This document shows positions 24,963 to 33,036 of a stretch of 64,000 bases of DNA, one piece after another. Numbering within the stretch: the stretch's first letter is position 1; each line of letters begins with the position of its first letter. Under the pieces are notes generated by a model. That model searched no databases, was not told where the DNA came from, and saw only the letters and a list, made by a program, of their open reading frames with translations. The DNA is taken from positions 122,497 to 186,496 of the forward strand of contig CAYWKS010000002.1 of NCBI GenBank assembly GCA_964458935.1, read 5' to 3'. The position numbers were made by a program, and so were the translations under genes. This DNA is from CAYWKS01 sp964458935 (lineage in GTDB: Bacteria; Planctomycetota; Phycisphaerae; Phycisphaerales; Zrk34).

Positions 24963-25604
24963 TCACAATCGACGCACCGGGAACAGGGCGATGCTGCACC
25001 AGGCGTTGCCCAGGCGATCGTTGAGCGCGAACCCGCGCTGAGTCGGCGTGGCGATCGGGTAACCGCGCTGGCCTACGCGCTGTTGCCAGGCGTGCAGGTC
25101 GTGCTCGGCGATCTCCGCCGTCGCGTTGAACAGCACCAGCATCAGGCCGCTGTGGTACAACCACCGATCCGACGCCATCTTCTTGATGTCGCGTGAGACC
25201 GGCTGCAGCAACTCGGCGGCGTATCGTGGGAAGGGGCCCTCGGTGGTGTGTTGGGCGACGGTCTTGATCTCCAGCCAGAACGCCGCTTCGAGCGGGACCG
25301 CGTCGGCCGGCTCAAACAACGTCGTCTCGGCGTCCGGGTCGACCAGCGGGCGACCGTCGGGCGTCAGGACAACATCGCAACGTCGGCCTTCGGTCTTGCG
25401 GCGGCTCAGCCGATCCGAGGGGTACCGCTGCTCCGGCCAGACCCCCCACCCCTGCTCCCGCAGGCCTGCCTGGATCAGCGGGTGAAGCTGCAACTCCTCC
25501 ATCGCATCGATCGAGTACACCGCCTGCTCGATATCGTCGGCTTCCGCCCGGGCCCGCAGGTGAGCCGCAACCGCTTCAACGATCGACGCCGTATCCCATC
25601 CCAT
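24963..25604 (-). CDS. Hypothetical protein with probable PD-(D/E)XK nuclease-like core
   Basis: A 213-residue protein starting at ATG 25604, 8 nt after a TACAAT box. The central part reads GRRCDVVLTPDG, then FWLEIKTVAQ: an Asp followed at a distance by E-x-K within beta-prone segments, as in the PD-(D/E)XK phosphodiesterase fold. An N-terminal helix and a C-terminal mixed domain flank it. It could be a nuclease or an inactive relative. It is convergent to fliM (7-bp gap) and divergent from the deacetylase gene. No restriction-modification partner is adjacent. Confidence 0.6.
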   Translation of the reverse strand: MGWDTASIVEAVAAHLRARAEADDIEQAVYSIDAMEELQLHPLIQAGLREQGWGVWPEQRYPSDRLSRRKTEGRRCDVVLTPDGRPLVDPDAETTLFEPADAVPLEAAFWLEIKTVAQHTTEGPFPRYAAELLQPVSRDIKKMASDRWLYHSGLMLVLFNATAEIAEHDLHAWQQRVGQRGYPIATPTQRGFALNDRLGNAWCSIALFPVRRL

Positions 25605-25612
25605 AAGACACG

Positions 25613-25618
25613 ATTGTA
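25613..25618 (-). promoter_or_regulatory. -10 hexamer (TACAAT) of a leaderless promoter
   Basis: TACAAT on the minus strand ends 8 nt before ATG 25604. Confidence 0.45.
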
Positions 25619-25664
25619 CGACCAACCATCCGCCGCGGTGAGGGACACGTACCTCGGATTTCGG

Positions 25665-25670
25665 TAAGCT
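25665..25670 (+). promoter_or_regulatory. -10 hexamer (TAAGCT) of the deacetylase operon
   Basis: TAAGCT ends 7 nt before ATG 25678. Confidence 0.4.
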
Positions 25671-25677
25671 GAAAGCT

Positions 25678-26631
25678 ATGGAACTCGGCTTCATCTATCA
25701 CGACAAGTTCCTTGAGCACAAGACCGCCGGCGACCATCCCGAGCGCGTGGGGCGGCTGGTCGCGATCCTCGACAAGCTGAAGGCGACCGGTCAACTGGAG
25801 TCGACGAAGCGGCTGGAGTTTGGGCCGGCCACCCCAGCGGATATCGCTTCGCTGCATGACGCGGATTACATCGAGCGGGTGCGTGCTTCCTGCGAGCGTG
25901 GAGTCGCCTACATGGATTCCATGGACACGCCGATCTGCGGGGCGAGCTACGAGGCGGCGGCGCTGGCCGTGGGCGGTGTGCGGGCGGCTTGCGACGCCGT
26001 GATGGCCGGCGAAGTCGGCCGGGCCTTCTGCGCCGTCCGTCCGCCCGGCCACCATGCCGAGTATGCTCACGCGATGGGGTTCTGTCTGTTCAACAACGTC
26101 GCGTTGGCGGCTGAGCATCTGCTGCGGCGGCACGGCGTGGAACGCGTCGCCATCGTCGACTTCGACGTTCACCACTGCAACGGCACACAACACACCTTTT
26201 ACGACCGAAGCGACGTCCTCGTCGCCAGCATGCACGAGCACCCCCGCTTCCAGTTCCCCGGCACTGGCTTCGAACACGAGACCGGCTCGGGCGACGGCTG
26301 CGGCACCACCGTCAATTGCCCCCTGCTGCCCGGTGCCGGCGATGATGCGGTACGCGAGGCGTTTGAAGGCGACATCCTGCCCGCCATCGACCGCTTCTCC
26401 CCACAGTTCCTGCTCATCAGCGCCGGCTTCGACGCCCATGCCCACGACCCGCTGGGCGGCCTGCATGTGAGTGATGCCGGGTTCGTGTGGATGGCCGAGC
26501 GGCTACGTGAGGCGGCCCTGCAGCATTGTGACGGCCGGATCATCAGCGTCCTCGAGGGCGGGTACGACCTCGATACACTCGCTCGGGCCGTGAGCGACCA
26601 CGTCGGCGCCCTGGCGGCTAACATGTCCTGA
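25678..26631 (+). CDS. Histone deacetylase superfamily / acetylpolyamine amidohydrolase-like
   Basis: A 317-residue zinc amidohydrolase. Catalytic motifs are complete: RPPGHHAE (charge-relay His pair), DFDVHHCNGTQ (zinc Asp/His), SAGFDAHAHDPLG (zinc Asp) and LEGGYD. Bacterial members deacetylate polyamines, acetoin-related targets or proteins. It begins a tight operon: its TGA overlaps the ATG of the next gene by one base (TGATG). The substrate is unknown. Confidence 0.9.
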   Translation: MELGFIYHDKFLEHKTAGDHPERVGRLVAILDKLKATGQLESTKRLEFGPATPADIASLHDADYIERVRASCERGVAYMDSMDTPICGASYEAAALAVGGVRAACDAVMAGEVGRAFCAVRPPGHHAEYAHAMGFCLFNNVALAAEHLLRRHGVERVAIVDFDVHHCNGTQHTFYDRSDVLVASMHEHPRFQFPGTGFEHETGSGDGCGTTVNCPLLPGAGDDAVREAFEGDILPAIDRFSPQFLLISAGFDAHAHDPLGGLHVSDAGFVWMAERLREAALQHCDGRIISVLEGGYDLDTLARAVSDHVGALAANMS

Positions 26632-27101
26632 TGGGCCGCAGCGACCGCAAACAGACCGAGTCATCATGGTACGGCGATGGCCTGCGTTTCACGTGCACGC
26701 AGTGCGGCAACTGCTGCACGGGCCCCCCGGGCGCCGTCTGGTTCACCGAGGAGGAACTGGAGGCGATGGCCGCGCACGCAGGCGTGTCGGCGTCACAGTT
26801 CCTCGACCTCTATACACAACGTATTGGTCAGCGCGATTCCCTCGCTGAACACAAGACCAAGTACGGCTACGATTGCATCTTCCTGCAACGCGATGACTCG
26901 GGTCGGGCGCTGTGCTCGATCTATCCGGTGCGGCCACGGCAGTGTCGCACTTGGCCTTTCTGGCCGGAGAACCTGGCGTCGCGCGAGGAGTACGAACGGG
27001 CTTCGCAGCGATGCCCGGGGATGGCCCGCGGGCTGGAAGGGCATGGCCAGTTCTACCCCGTCGAGCACATCCGCATTCAACGGGACAACAGTGGAAGCTG
27101 A
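26631..27101 (+). CDS. YkgJ-type cysteine-cluster protein
   Basis: A 156-residue protein with the cysteine signature of the YkgJ/CxxCxxCC family: CTQCGNCC near residue 22, an isolated Cys in YDCIF, CSIYPVRPRQC and a late Cys in QRCPG. The cluster is thought to bind zinc or an iron-sulfur centre. Translation is coupled to the deacetylase gene through TGATG and its end overlaps the next gene by 11 bp. The biochemical role of the family is unknown. Confidence 0.82.
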   Translation: MGRSDRKQTESSWYGDGLRFTCTQCGNCCTGPPGAVWFTEEELEAMAAHAGVSASQFLDLYTQRIGQRDSLAEHKTKYGYDCIFLQRDDSGRALCSIYPVRPRQCRTWPFWPENLASREEYERASQRCPGMARGLEGHGQFYPVEHIRIQRDNSGS

Positions 27102-27582
27102 CGCCGCACGCCGATGGCAGGCATGGTGGCGCGATGCCGGGCGTCCCGAGGTGCACGCCGCCCTCGCCCAGTTCTATGCCACGATCGATGCCGACGTGGC
27201 GTCGCGAAACCCGGCCTGCGAGTTAAGCGGGCGGTGCTGCCGCTTCGACCAATACGGGCACCGGTTGTACGTGACGAGCCTGGAGATCGCCTGGATGCTG
27301 CGTCAGTTCGGCGGGCCGGCGGCGGACCGGTTGCAAGAGGCCACGCTGCCCGCCAACGAGGGATGCCCGTTCCAGGTCGGCAAGCTATGCAGCGTTCATG
27401 CGCTGCGGCCGCTGGGGTGCCGGCTGTACTTCTGTGATCCGTCTGCGGCGGGCTGGCTCAACACGGTGCATGAGCAATACCTCGGCGTGCTGCGCGGCAT
27501 TCACGACAACCACGGCATCGCCTACCACTACCAGGAATGGCGGGCCGGGCTGAGCGAGGCACGCGAGCTGTTGCGGCGCTGA
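27091..27582 (+). CDS. Second cysteine-cluster protein (YkgJ-like), GTG start
   Basis: A 163-residue protein. No ATG is suitably placed; the GTG at 27091 begins VEADAARRW and overlaps the end of the preceding gene by 11 bp. The cysteines follow the same plan as the upstream protein: CELSGRCC, CPFQVGKLC, then LRPLGCRLYFC. The sequence is otherwise distinct, so the two are divergent paralogues rather than a recent copy. Expression is probably coupled to the deacetylase operon. Function unknown. Confidence 0.72.
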   Translation: MEADAARRWQAWWRDAGRPEVHAALAQFYATIDADVASRNPACELSGRCCRFDQYGHRLYVTSLEIAWMLRQFGGPAADRLQEATLPANEGCPFQVGKLCSVHALRPLGCRLYFCDPSAAGWLNTVHEQYLGVLRGIHDNHGIAYHYQEWRAGLSEARELLRR

Positions 27583-27601
27583 ACGCAGGCAGGGACCGCG
27601 G

Positions 27602-28972
27602 TCAACTCAGCCGCTTGACGATAACGATCGTCATGTCGTCGAGCTGGGGGGCGCCGGCGGCGTGACCCTTGACCGCCGCGCGGATCGTCTCGATCAATTG
27701 TGCCGCCGTGGCCTTCGGGTTCATCCGCACGACCTGCTCGACACCGCCTTCGGCGAACTGCCGGTTCTCGTTGTCGGCGTACTCGTAGATGCCGTCCGAG
27801 CAGAGGGCGAGGATGTCGCCCGGGGCAAGGTGGATCGGCGCGGGCCTCTCAAGGGGAGGGTCGGCCATGATGCCCAGCGGGAACATCGACGCATCGAGCC
27901 AGGTGAACTCATCGGTCGCGGCGTGGTAGTGCATGAGCGGGCCCTGCCCGCCGGCGTGATAGTCGACGCGATGGGATTGCGGATCGACCAGACCGATGAA
28001 AGCGGTGACGAAGCGATTGGCGGGCAGGTCGTCAACCAATTGGTTGTTGATGTGGAGCACGACTTCGTCGAGGCTGGCCTTGAGCCGCAGGCCCGTGCGG
28101 ACCATCGCACGAACCTGGGTGACGCTCAGCGCCGGGCCGATCCCGTGCCCCGTGGCGTCGCCGAGCAGGATGCACACCCGCCCGTCCTCGAGGCCGGCCG
28201 CGTCGTAAACATCGCCGCCGGTCTCATCCGCGGGATCGGACCACCCGGCCATGTCGTATCCCTCGAGCGTCGGCATGGTTGCCGGCAGGACCCGCGTCTG
28301 AATGTCCCGCGCCAGCGCCAGGTCACGCTCCAGCTTCTCCTTGATCAGGTGCTCCTCCCAGAGCAGCGCCCGCTGCAACACGACCGCGCACTGGGCGGCC
28401 AGCGCCATCGCCAACTGCTCGTCCCGCTCGTCGAACGGGCAGTCGCCGGTCTTGTTGAGCAACTGCAGCACGCCCACCAGCGCATCGTCGTACCCGACCA
28501 GCGGCACGGTCAGGAGGCAGCGCGTCCGGTAGCCGGTCTTGCGATCGACGTCGGCGTTGAAACGCTCGTCGTTGTAGCAGTCCGGGACATTGACGATGCG
28601 GCGCAACTGGGCGGTCTCTCCGGCGATCCCCTTGTTGGCAGGGAAGCGGATCTCCTGCGTGCCCGTCGCGACCGTCGAATACAACTCGTCCGTCTGCTTG
28701 TCGTAGAGAAATACGGTCCCCCGGTCGGCGTGCAGCAAGTGGCGACCGGCGTCGATGACCTGCGAGAGCAACTCATTCAGGTCCGCGGGCGCACCGATCT
28801 GGCGAGTCACTTCAAGAATACGCCAAAGTACATGATCTTCCGCTTGGCTGAGACGACTCAACGCCTGTACCCCTGCATTGCAGTGAGCAGTCCGCGGGCC
28901 CGACAGTCGCCTCAGTATCCGCGACCGGACCATACAGGTCAATGGTGCTGCGCCAAATGGTTCACCCCCCAT
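27602..28972 (-). CDS. GAF-domain SpoIIE-type PP2C serine phosphatase
   Basis: Up to 456 residues: a GAF sensor (about 50-205, with LHADRGTVFLYD and GIAGETAQ), a linking helix, then a PPM/SpoIIE phosphatase domain (about 215-456) with metal-binding Asp residues in GGDVYDA, LGDATGHGIGPAL, CSDGIYEY and LDDMTIVIV. Such proteins act in partner-switching, dephosphorylating anti-anti-sigma factors. No anti-sigma or STAS gene is adjacent. The N-terminus is uncertain: ATG 28972 and 28933 are both weak, and the first 35 residues look non-conserved. Confidence 0.85.
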   Translation of the reverse strand: MGGEPFGAAPLTCMVRSRILRRLSGPRTAHCNAGVQALSRLSQAEDHVLWRILEVTRQIGAPADLNELLSQVIDAGRHLLHADRGTVFLYDKQTDELYSTVATGTQEIRFPANKGIAGETAQLRRIVNVPDCYNDERFNADVDRKTGYRTRCLLTVPLVGYDDALVGVLQLLNKTGDCPFDERDEQLAMALAAQCAVVLQRALLWEEHLIKEKLERDLALARDIQTRVLPATMPTLEGYDMAGWSDPADETGGDVYDAAGLEDGRVCILLGDATGHGIGPALSVTQVRAMVRTGLRLKASLDEVVLHINNQLVDDLPANRFVTAFIGLVDPQSHRVDYHAGGQGPLMHYHAATDEFTWLDASMFPLGIMADPPLERPAPIHLAPGDILALCSDGIYEYADNENRQFAEGGVEQVVRMNPKATAAQLIETIRAAVKGHAAGAPQLDDMTIVIVKRLS

Positions 28973-29028
28973 CCGCGGTGTGCCCTATGCCCCAGCGCAC
29001 GGGCGGGCGACAGAATGGTGCCGGCCAA

Positions 29029-29955
29029 TCAGGACTCGGCGAACAGCGCCTCGACGAACTTGTGCGGGTCGAAGGGCTCAACGTCTTCGGGCGTCTCGCC
29101 GACGCCGATGAACTTGACCGGGATGTCGACCTGTTCGCGGATCGCGACGACGATGCCGCCGCGGGCCGTGCCGTCGAGCTTCGCCAGGAACAGGCCCGAG
29201 ACGTCGATGGCCTGCTTGAAGAGCTTGGCCTGCTGGATGGCGTTCTGGCCGGTGGTGGCGTCGAGCACGAGGATGACTTCATGCGGCGCGCCGGGGATCT
29301 TCTTGCCGCACACGTCGCGGATCTTGGTCAACTGCCGCATCAGGTGTTCCTGCGTGTGCAGGCGGCCGGCGGTGTCGACCAGCAGGACGTCCACCCCCCG
29401 GGCCAGCGCCGCCTCGCAAGCGTCGAAGGCCACGGCCGCGGGGTCACCGCCCTGCTTGCCCTTGACTACCTGCACGCCCAGCCGCTCGGACCAGATCTCC
29501 AATTGCTCCACGGCCGCGGCGCGGAAGGTGTCGCACGCCGCAAGGATCACGCTCCGTCCCTCGTCGGTCATGGCCTTGGCCATCTTCGCGATGCTCGTGG
29601 TCTTGCCCGCCCCGTTGATGCCGGCGATCAGGATGACGGTCGGGCCCGACTCGGCGAGGTGCAGTTGTCGATCCGACTCCGGCCAGTAGTCGGCCATGTG
29701 TTGCTTGAGGTACGCCATCACCTCGTCGCCGGTCTTGATCCGTCGAGCGCGGTAGGCGTCGCGCAGGCCGCCAATCAACCGGGTGCTGGTGCGCACACCG
29801 ATGTCCGACTCGATCAACCGACGTTCGAGGTCTTCGAGCAGTTGTTCGTCGAGGTCGCGGCCGAGCAGCATCGACCGCAGGCCGCCGACGAAAGCGTCGC
29901 GCGTTCGGGAAAGGCCTTTGCGAACCTGGCCGAATGCAGACCGAAATAGACCCAT
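29029..29955 (-). CDS. ftsY: Signal recognition particle receptor FtsY
   Basis: A 308-residue SRP GTPase. The N-terminal helical N domain (about 1-95) precedes the G domain with GINGAGKTTS (G1), DTFRAAAVEQL, DTAGR (G3), AKLDGTARGG (G4/G5) and the C-terminal GVGETPEDVEPFDP signature that separates FtsY from Ffh. The acidic A domain of E. coli is missing, as is common. It docks ribosome-SRP complexes at the membrane. It is the last gene of the ribH-nusB-ftsY run. Confidence 0.95.
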   Translation of the reverse strand: MGLFRSAFGQVRKGLSRTRDAFVGGLRSMLLGRDLDEQLLEDLERRLIESDIGVRTSTRLIGGLRDAYRARRIKTGDEVMAYLKQHMADYWPESDRQLHLAESGPTVILIAGINGAGKTTSIAKMAKAMTDEGRSVILAACDTFRAAAVEQLEIWSERLGVQVVKGKQGGDPAAVAFDACEAALARGVDVLLVDTAGRLHTQEHLMRQLTKIRDVCGKKIPGAPHEVILVLDATTGQNAIQQAKLFKQAIDVSGLFLAKLDGTARGGIVVAIREQVDIPVKFIGVGETPEDVEPFDPHKFVEALFAES

Positions 29956-30007
29956 CGCATGAAGCTCTATGTGCGTAAGTAGAGGTAGGAACGCTATGGG
30001 CGCGGCG

Positions 30008-30478
30008 TCACGGATTCAGGGCGTCGTCGAGCCGGGGATCGCTCGCTGGCGGCGAGTCCGATTCGTCGGCCGGCGCCGCCCGATCGATCCGCCGCATCAT
30101 CTTGTCGAGCACCCCGTTGATGAACGCCGGGCTGCGCTCGGTGCTGTACCGCTTGGCCAGTTCGACCGCCTCGTTGATCGCCGCGCGAGCGGGCGTGCGT
30201 CCGGAGACCATCTCGTACCACGCCAGGCGGAGGATCGCCCGATCCACCGCGGGCTGCCGCAACGTCGGCCACGCCGGCGCTAATTCGCTGGCGTGCCGAT
30301 CCGCTTCCAGCCGCGCGGCCCACGCCTCGCGGGCCATCTGCATCGCCTCGGACCGCTCCGCATCGGTCATGGCGACGTCGGGGTTGACCACGTCCACCGC
30401 GTCCTGTTCGTCGCAGCGGGCGTCGAACTGGTAGAGCGCCTGCAAGGCTAACTCGCGGATATCACGTCGGCTGGCCAT
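30008..30478 (-). CDS. nusB: Transcription antitermination factor NusB
   Basis: A 156-residue all-helical protein that binds boxA RNA with NusE (S10) in rRNA antitermination. The N-terminal RRDIRELALQALYQFD and the C-terminal AAINEAVELAKRYSTERSPAFINGVLDK are diagnostic. The C-terminus has an acidic/Pro tail of about 18 residues. It is 31 bp downstream of ribH, the same order as in many bacteria. Confidence 0.93.
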   Translation of the reverse strand: MASRRDIRELALQALYQFDARCDEQDAVDVVNPDVAMTDAERSEAMQMAREAWAARLEADRHASELAPAWPTLRQPAVDRAILRLAWYEMVSGRTPARAAINEAVELAKRYSTERSPAFINGVLDKMMRRIDRAAPADESDSPPASDPRLDDALNP

Positions 30479-30509
30479 GGTTCGTTCGGGGCAGTGGTCC
30501 GCGGGGCTG

Positions 30510-30974
30510 TCAGATCTTACTCATGAGGCCCGCCATCTCGATGGCGGCGAGCGCGGCCTTCGCGCCGGCGTTGCCCATCTTGGTGCCGGCACGCTCGATC
30601 GCCTGCTCAATGTTGTCACAGGTCAACACGCCGAAGATGATCGGCACGCCCGTCTCTGAGGCGGCGCGGCTGATCGCGCTGGTCGCCCCGTTCACCACGC
30701 AGTCGTAGTGCACGGTCGCGCCCTTGATCACGCAGCCCAGGCACACCACCGCCTCGTAGTCGCCGCTCGCGGCCAGCCGCTTGGCGACCACCCCCAGCTC
30801 GAAGCTGCCCGGGACCCAGGCCACGGTCAACTCGTCGGTGTTGCCGCCGTGGCGGCGGACGGTATCGACCGCGCCCTCGAGCAGCTTGCCGGTGATGAAG
30901 TCGTTGAAGCGGCTGACGACGATCGCCAGCTTGCGATCGGTCGCGACCAGTTCGCCTTCGATGATTCTGGGCAT
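30510..30974 (-). CDS. ribH: 6,7-dimethyl-8-ribityllumazine synthase
   Basis: A 154-residue enzyme for the penultimate riboflavin step, forming an oligomeric shell. VSRFNDFIT, WVPGSFELGVVAKRLA, the active-site His region GCVIKGATVHYD and IIFGVLTCDNIEQAIERAG are all present. It forms a unit with nusB and ftsY downstream; other rib genes are not nearby. Confidence 0.95.
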   Translation of the reverse strand: MPRIIEGELVATDRKLAIVVSRFNDFITGKLLEGAVDTVRRHGGNTDELTVAWVPGSFELGVVAKRLAASGDYEAVVCLGCVIKGATVHYDCVVNGATSAISRAASETGVPIIFGVLTCDNIEQAIERAGTKMGNAGAKAALAAIEMAGLMSKI

Positions 30975-31035
30975 GGCGGGCAGTTCCTCTGGGCCGGGGC
31001 GAGCAGCGGAGTATAAAGCAGCGGGTGCTCGACGA

Positions 31036-31566
31036 TCAATCCAGCCCGCTCATCCACTCGAGGATGCCTTGGCAGAACGCCGGCAGGTCCGGCGGCCGCC
31101 GGGCGGTCACGTGGTTGCGGTCGATGACGACCGGCTCGTCCACCCAGATCGCCCCGGCGTTCACCAGGTCGTCCTTGATCCCGGGGGTGCTGGTGACGCG
31201 GAAGCCTTTGACAATCCCGGCACTGATGGGGATCCAGCCGGCATGGCAGATGTGAGCCACCAGTTTGCCGTGCTCGTGGAACGCTCGGGTCAGTTCCAGC
31301 ACCTTGGCGTCGCGGCGGAGCTTGTCCGGCGCGAAGCCGCCGGGGATGATCAGGCCGTCGAAGTCCCCCTCCTCGACCGAGTCGATCGTGACGTCGGCCT
31401 GGCAGGGATAACCATGCTTGCCGGCGTAGGTGTGGCCCGTCCTGGGCCCGGCCACGACCACCTCCGCACCGGCTTCGATCATGCGGAGCTTGGGGTACCA
31501 CAGCTCGAGGTCCTCGTAGACCTCGTCGACGAACATCAGGAAGCGTTTTCCATCAAGGCTGGCCAT
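31036..31566 (-). CDS. DJ-1/PfpI family protein
   Basis: A 176-residue class I glutamine amidotransferase-like protein. The nucleophile elbow reads AHICHAGW with the Cys-His pair, and the conserved Glu is in DEVYEDLELWYP; GLIIPGGFAPDKLR and DEPVVIDRNHVTARRPPDLPAF match PfpI/YhbO-type proteins, proposed proteases, deglycases or glyoxalases. The start at 31566 has AGGAGA and an upstream TATACT. The real activity is debated in the family. Confidence 0.88.
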   Translation of the reverse strand: MASLDGKRFLMFVDEVYEDLELWYPKLRMIEAGAEVVVAGPRTGHTYAGKHGYPCQADVTIDSVEEGDFDGLIIPGGFAPDKLRRDAKVLELTRAFHEHGKLVAHICHAGWIPISAGIVKGFRVTSTPGIKDDLVNAGAIWVDEPVVIDRNHVTARRPPDLPAFCQGILEWMSGLD

Positions 31567-31606
31567 GAGACATCTCCTGTGGCGGAGTATAGGCCAAGCC
31601 GATGTT

Positions 31607-31951
31607 TCAGGCAGCGTGATTCCGAGGCGGTTGGATCGGAGCGACTGTGGGCGGAGGTGCTTCGGGCATCCGCTGCTCCAGGGCGACGATGCGCTTCTCG
31701 AACTCATCGAGCCGGTGGAGGATGCGGTGATGGGCGTGCACGGCGTCGGCGGAATCGCGATGCGGGCGGGAGGTGGTCAGCTTCGCGCCCCGCTCGAGGC
31801 GGCGATCGGCGTCGCCCGCCACCGCCCGCAACCGCTCGACGCACAGCTTCGACTCGGCCAGCAGCGCTCGCCATTGGGCGCTGATGTCCGCGGCAAGCTG
31901 CTCTTCAGCTTCCACGTCCGCGCGCCACGGCTGGTTGTCGCAAGTGCTCAT
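31607..31951 (-). CDS. Hypothetical small helical protein
   Basis: A 114-residue protein beginning at ATG 31951 after GGGGAAG at about 8-nt spacing. It is almost wholly helical and charged, with heptad-like stretches at about 18-50 (AADISAQWRALLAESKLCVERL) and 73-95 (HHRILHRLDEFEKRIVALEQRM), then a Pro-rich tail. No family was recognised. It lies 40 bp upstream of the PfpI gene, which has its own promoter-like box. Confidence 0.5.
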   Translation of the reverse strand: MSTCDNQPWRADVEAEEQLAADISAQWRALLAESKLCVERLRAVAGDADRRLERGAKLTTSRPHRDSADAVHAHHRILHRLDEFEKRIVALEQRMPEAPPPTVAPIQPPRNHAA

Positions 31952-32024
31952 CGATGCTTCCCCGCTGCGTCGGGTCGTCCTGAAGGGGTATCGGTCTGAC
32001 GCGGCGGGGACTTGATGCGCGCGG

Positions 32025-32570
32025 TTACAGCTTCACTTCGTAGCTGTCCTGCCACGTGATGATGTCGTTTCGCAGGTCGATCAGCTGGAAGGTCAGCAGG
32101 TAGTACGCCGACCCGCCCCGCCGCAGGTCGTACGCGGAGCCGCTCAAGGCATAATCCGGCAGTTGCCGGGCCGACCGCTCAACGGGGTATCCTTCGCGCT
32201 GCTTGATCTGCTCGGCGGTGCCCCGTGTTTCCACAAAGACCAGGTGCTTACGGACCGCCGACTGGTTCAGCATCGCCCTCAGGCGAGCGAGGAAGACCTC
32301 GTAGTCCTGGCTCGGCATCGACGTCTTATTGTCGATCGCGTCCATGACAATCGTGACGTTGCCTTCGGCGTTACGGATCGCCTGGACCTGCGCGATCGAG
32401 GCGACCATCTCGTCCGTCGCCGCGGCGAGGTCGGCCGCACCGAGATTCGAATCCTCCCCGACCCGGCGCTCGATGCGCTGCTGTTTCTCGACGCCCTGGT
32501 TCTCGGGGCCGCATCCGATGAACAGGCCGCATGTGGCTGCCGTCAGGGCACAGTACGCTGCAAGCTTCAT
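32025..32570 (-). CDS. LpoB-like lipoprotein (second copy)
   Basis: A 181-residue predicted outer-membrane lipoprotein; lipobox LFIGC (Cys20). The fold segment from about 45 contains LAAATDEMVASIAQ, IVMDAIDNKT and FLARLRAMLNQSAVR, and ends in FQLIDLRNDIITWQDSYEVK, the pattern of the LpoB (YcfM) family that activates the transpeptidase/glycosyltransferase PBP1b in E. coli. It is last in a four-gene run with YcfL-like, COG3014-like and another LpoB-like gene. The target synthase here is unknown. Confidence 0.78.
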   Translation of the reverse strand: MKLAAYCALTAATCGLFIGCGPENQGVEKQQRIERRVGEDSNLGAADLAAATDEMVASIAQVQAIRNAEGNVTIVMDAIDNKTSMPSQDYEVFLARLRAMLNQSAVRKHLVFVETRGTAEQIKQREGYPVERSARQLPDYALSGSAYDLRRGGSAYYLLTFQLIDLRNDIITWQDSYEVKL

Positions 32571-32607
32571 GGCATGACTCCAGTGTGTTGTGGGGCTCAA
32601 CAAGCCG

Positions 32608-33012
32608 CTACGGCCGGGCCCACCGCAGTTGTACCTCGTAATCGACCGCTTGCTCGCTCGACGCCTGGGCTTCGATGAACTGGCGCACGCGGGGCTCAAG
32701 TCGCATGAATCGCCAGGTCATCTGCGGCTCGATGGGTCGGCCCTGTACATCGAACCAGATCACGCGATGCTCGATCGACAATCCGGCGTCCGACGCGGCG
32801 CGGACCGGCTGCGTCAAGCGCAGAAGCCCCGCTTCGGTCTGCGACACCGTTGCGGGATTCAGTCGCACCTTGTCGGCAAGGCTCAGCGAACTGATGCTGA
32901 CATTGGGATAGCTGCTGACTTTGTCCGGCTTGGCCTCGATCGGGCCCTTGGAGCACGCGGTCAGCGTCGCCACGAGCGCCAAGGCTGCGATGGTCATGGA
33001 TTTGCGTAGCAT
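32608..33012 (-). CDS. YcfL-like (DUF1425) lipoprotein
   Basis: A 134-residue lipoprotein with lipobox LTAC (Cys20). The mature domain includes EAGLLRLTQPVRAASDAGLSIEHRVIWFDVQGRPI and ends with an AVDYEVQLRW strand, matching the DUF1425/YcfL family. In E. coli ycfL lies next to lpoB, and the same association is seen here. It is an envelope accessory protein of unknown mechanism. Confidence 0.72.
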   Translation of the reverse strand: MLRKSMTIAALALVATLTACSKGPIEAKPDKVSSYPNVSISSLSLADKVRLNPATVSQTEAGLLRLTQPVRAASDAGLSIEHRVIWFDVQGRPIEPQMTWRFMRLEPRVRQFIEAQASSEQAVDYEVQLRWARP

Positions 33013-33036
33013 GATGTCGACGTCTCCGTGAGTAAG

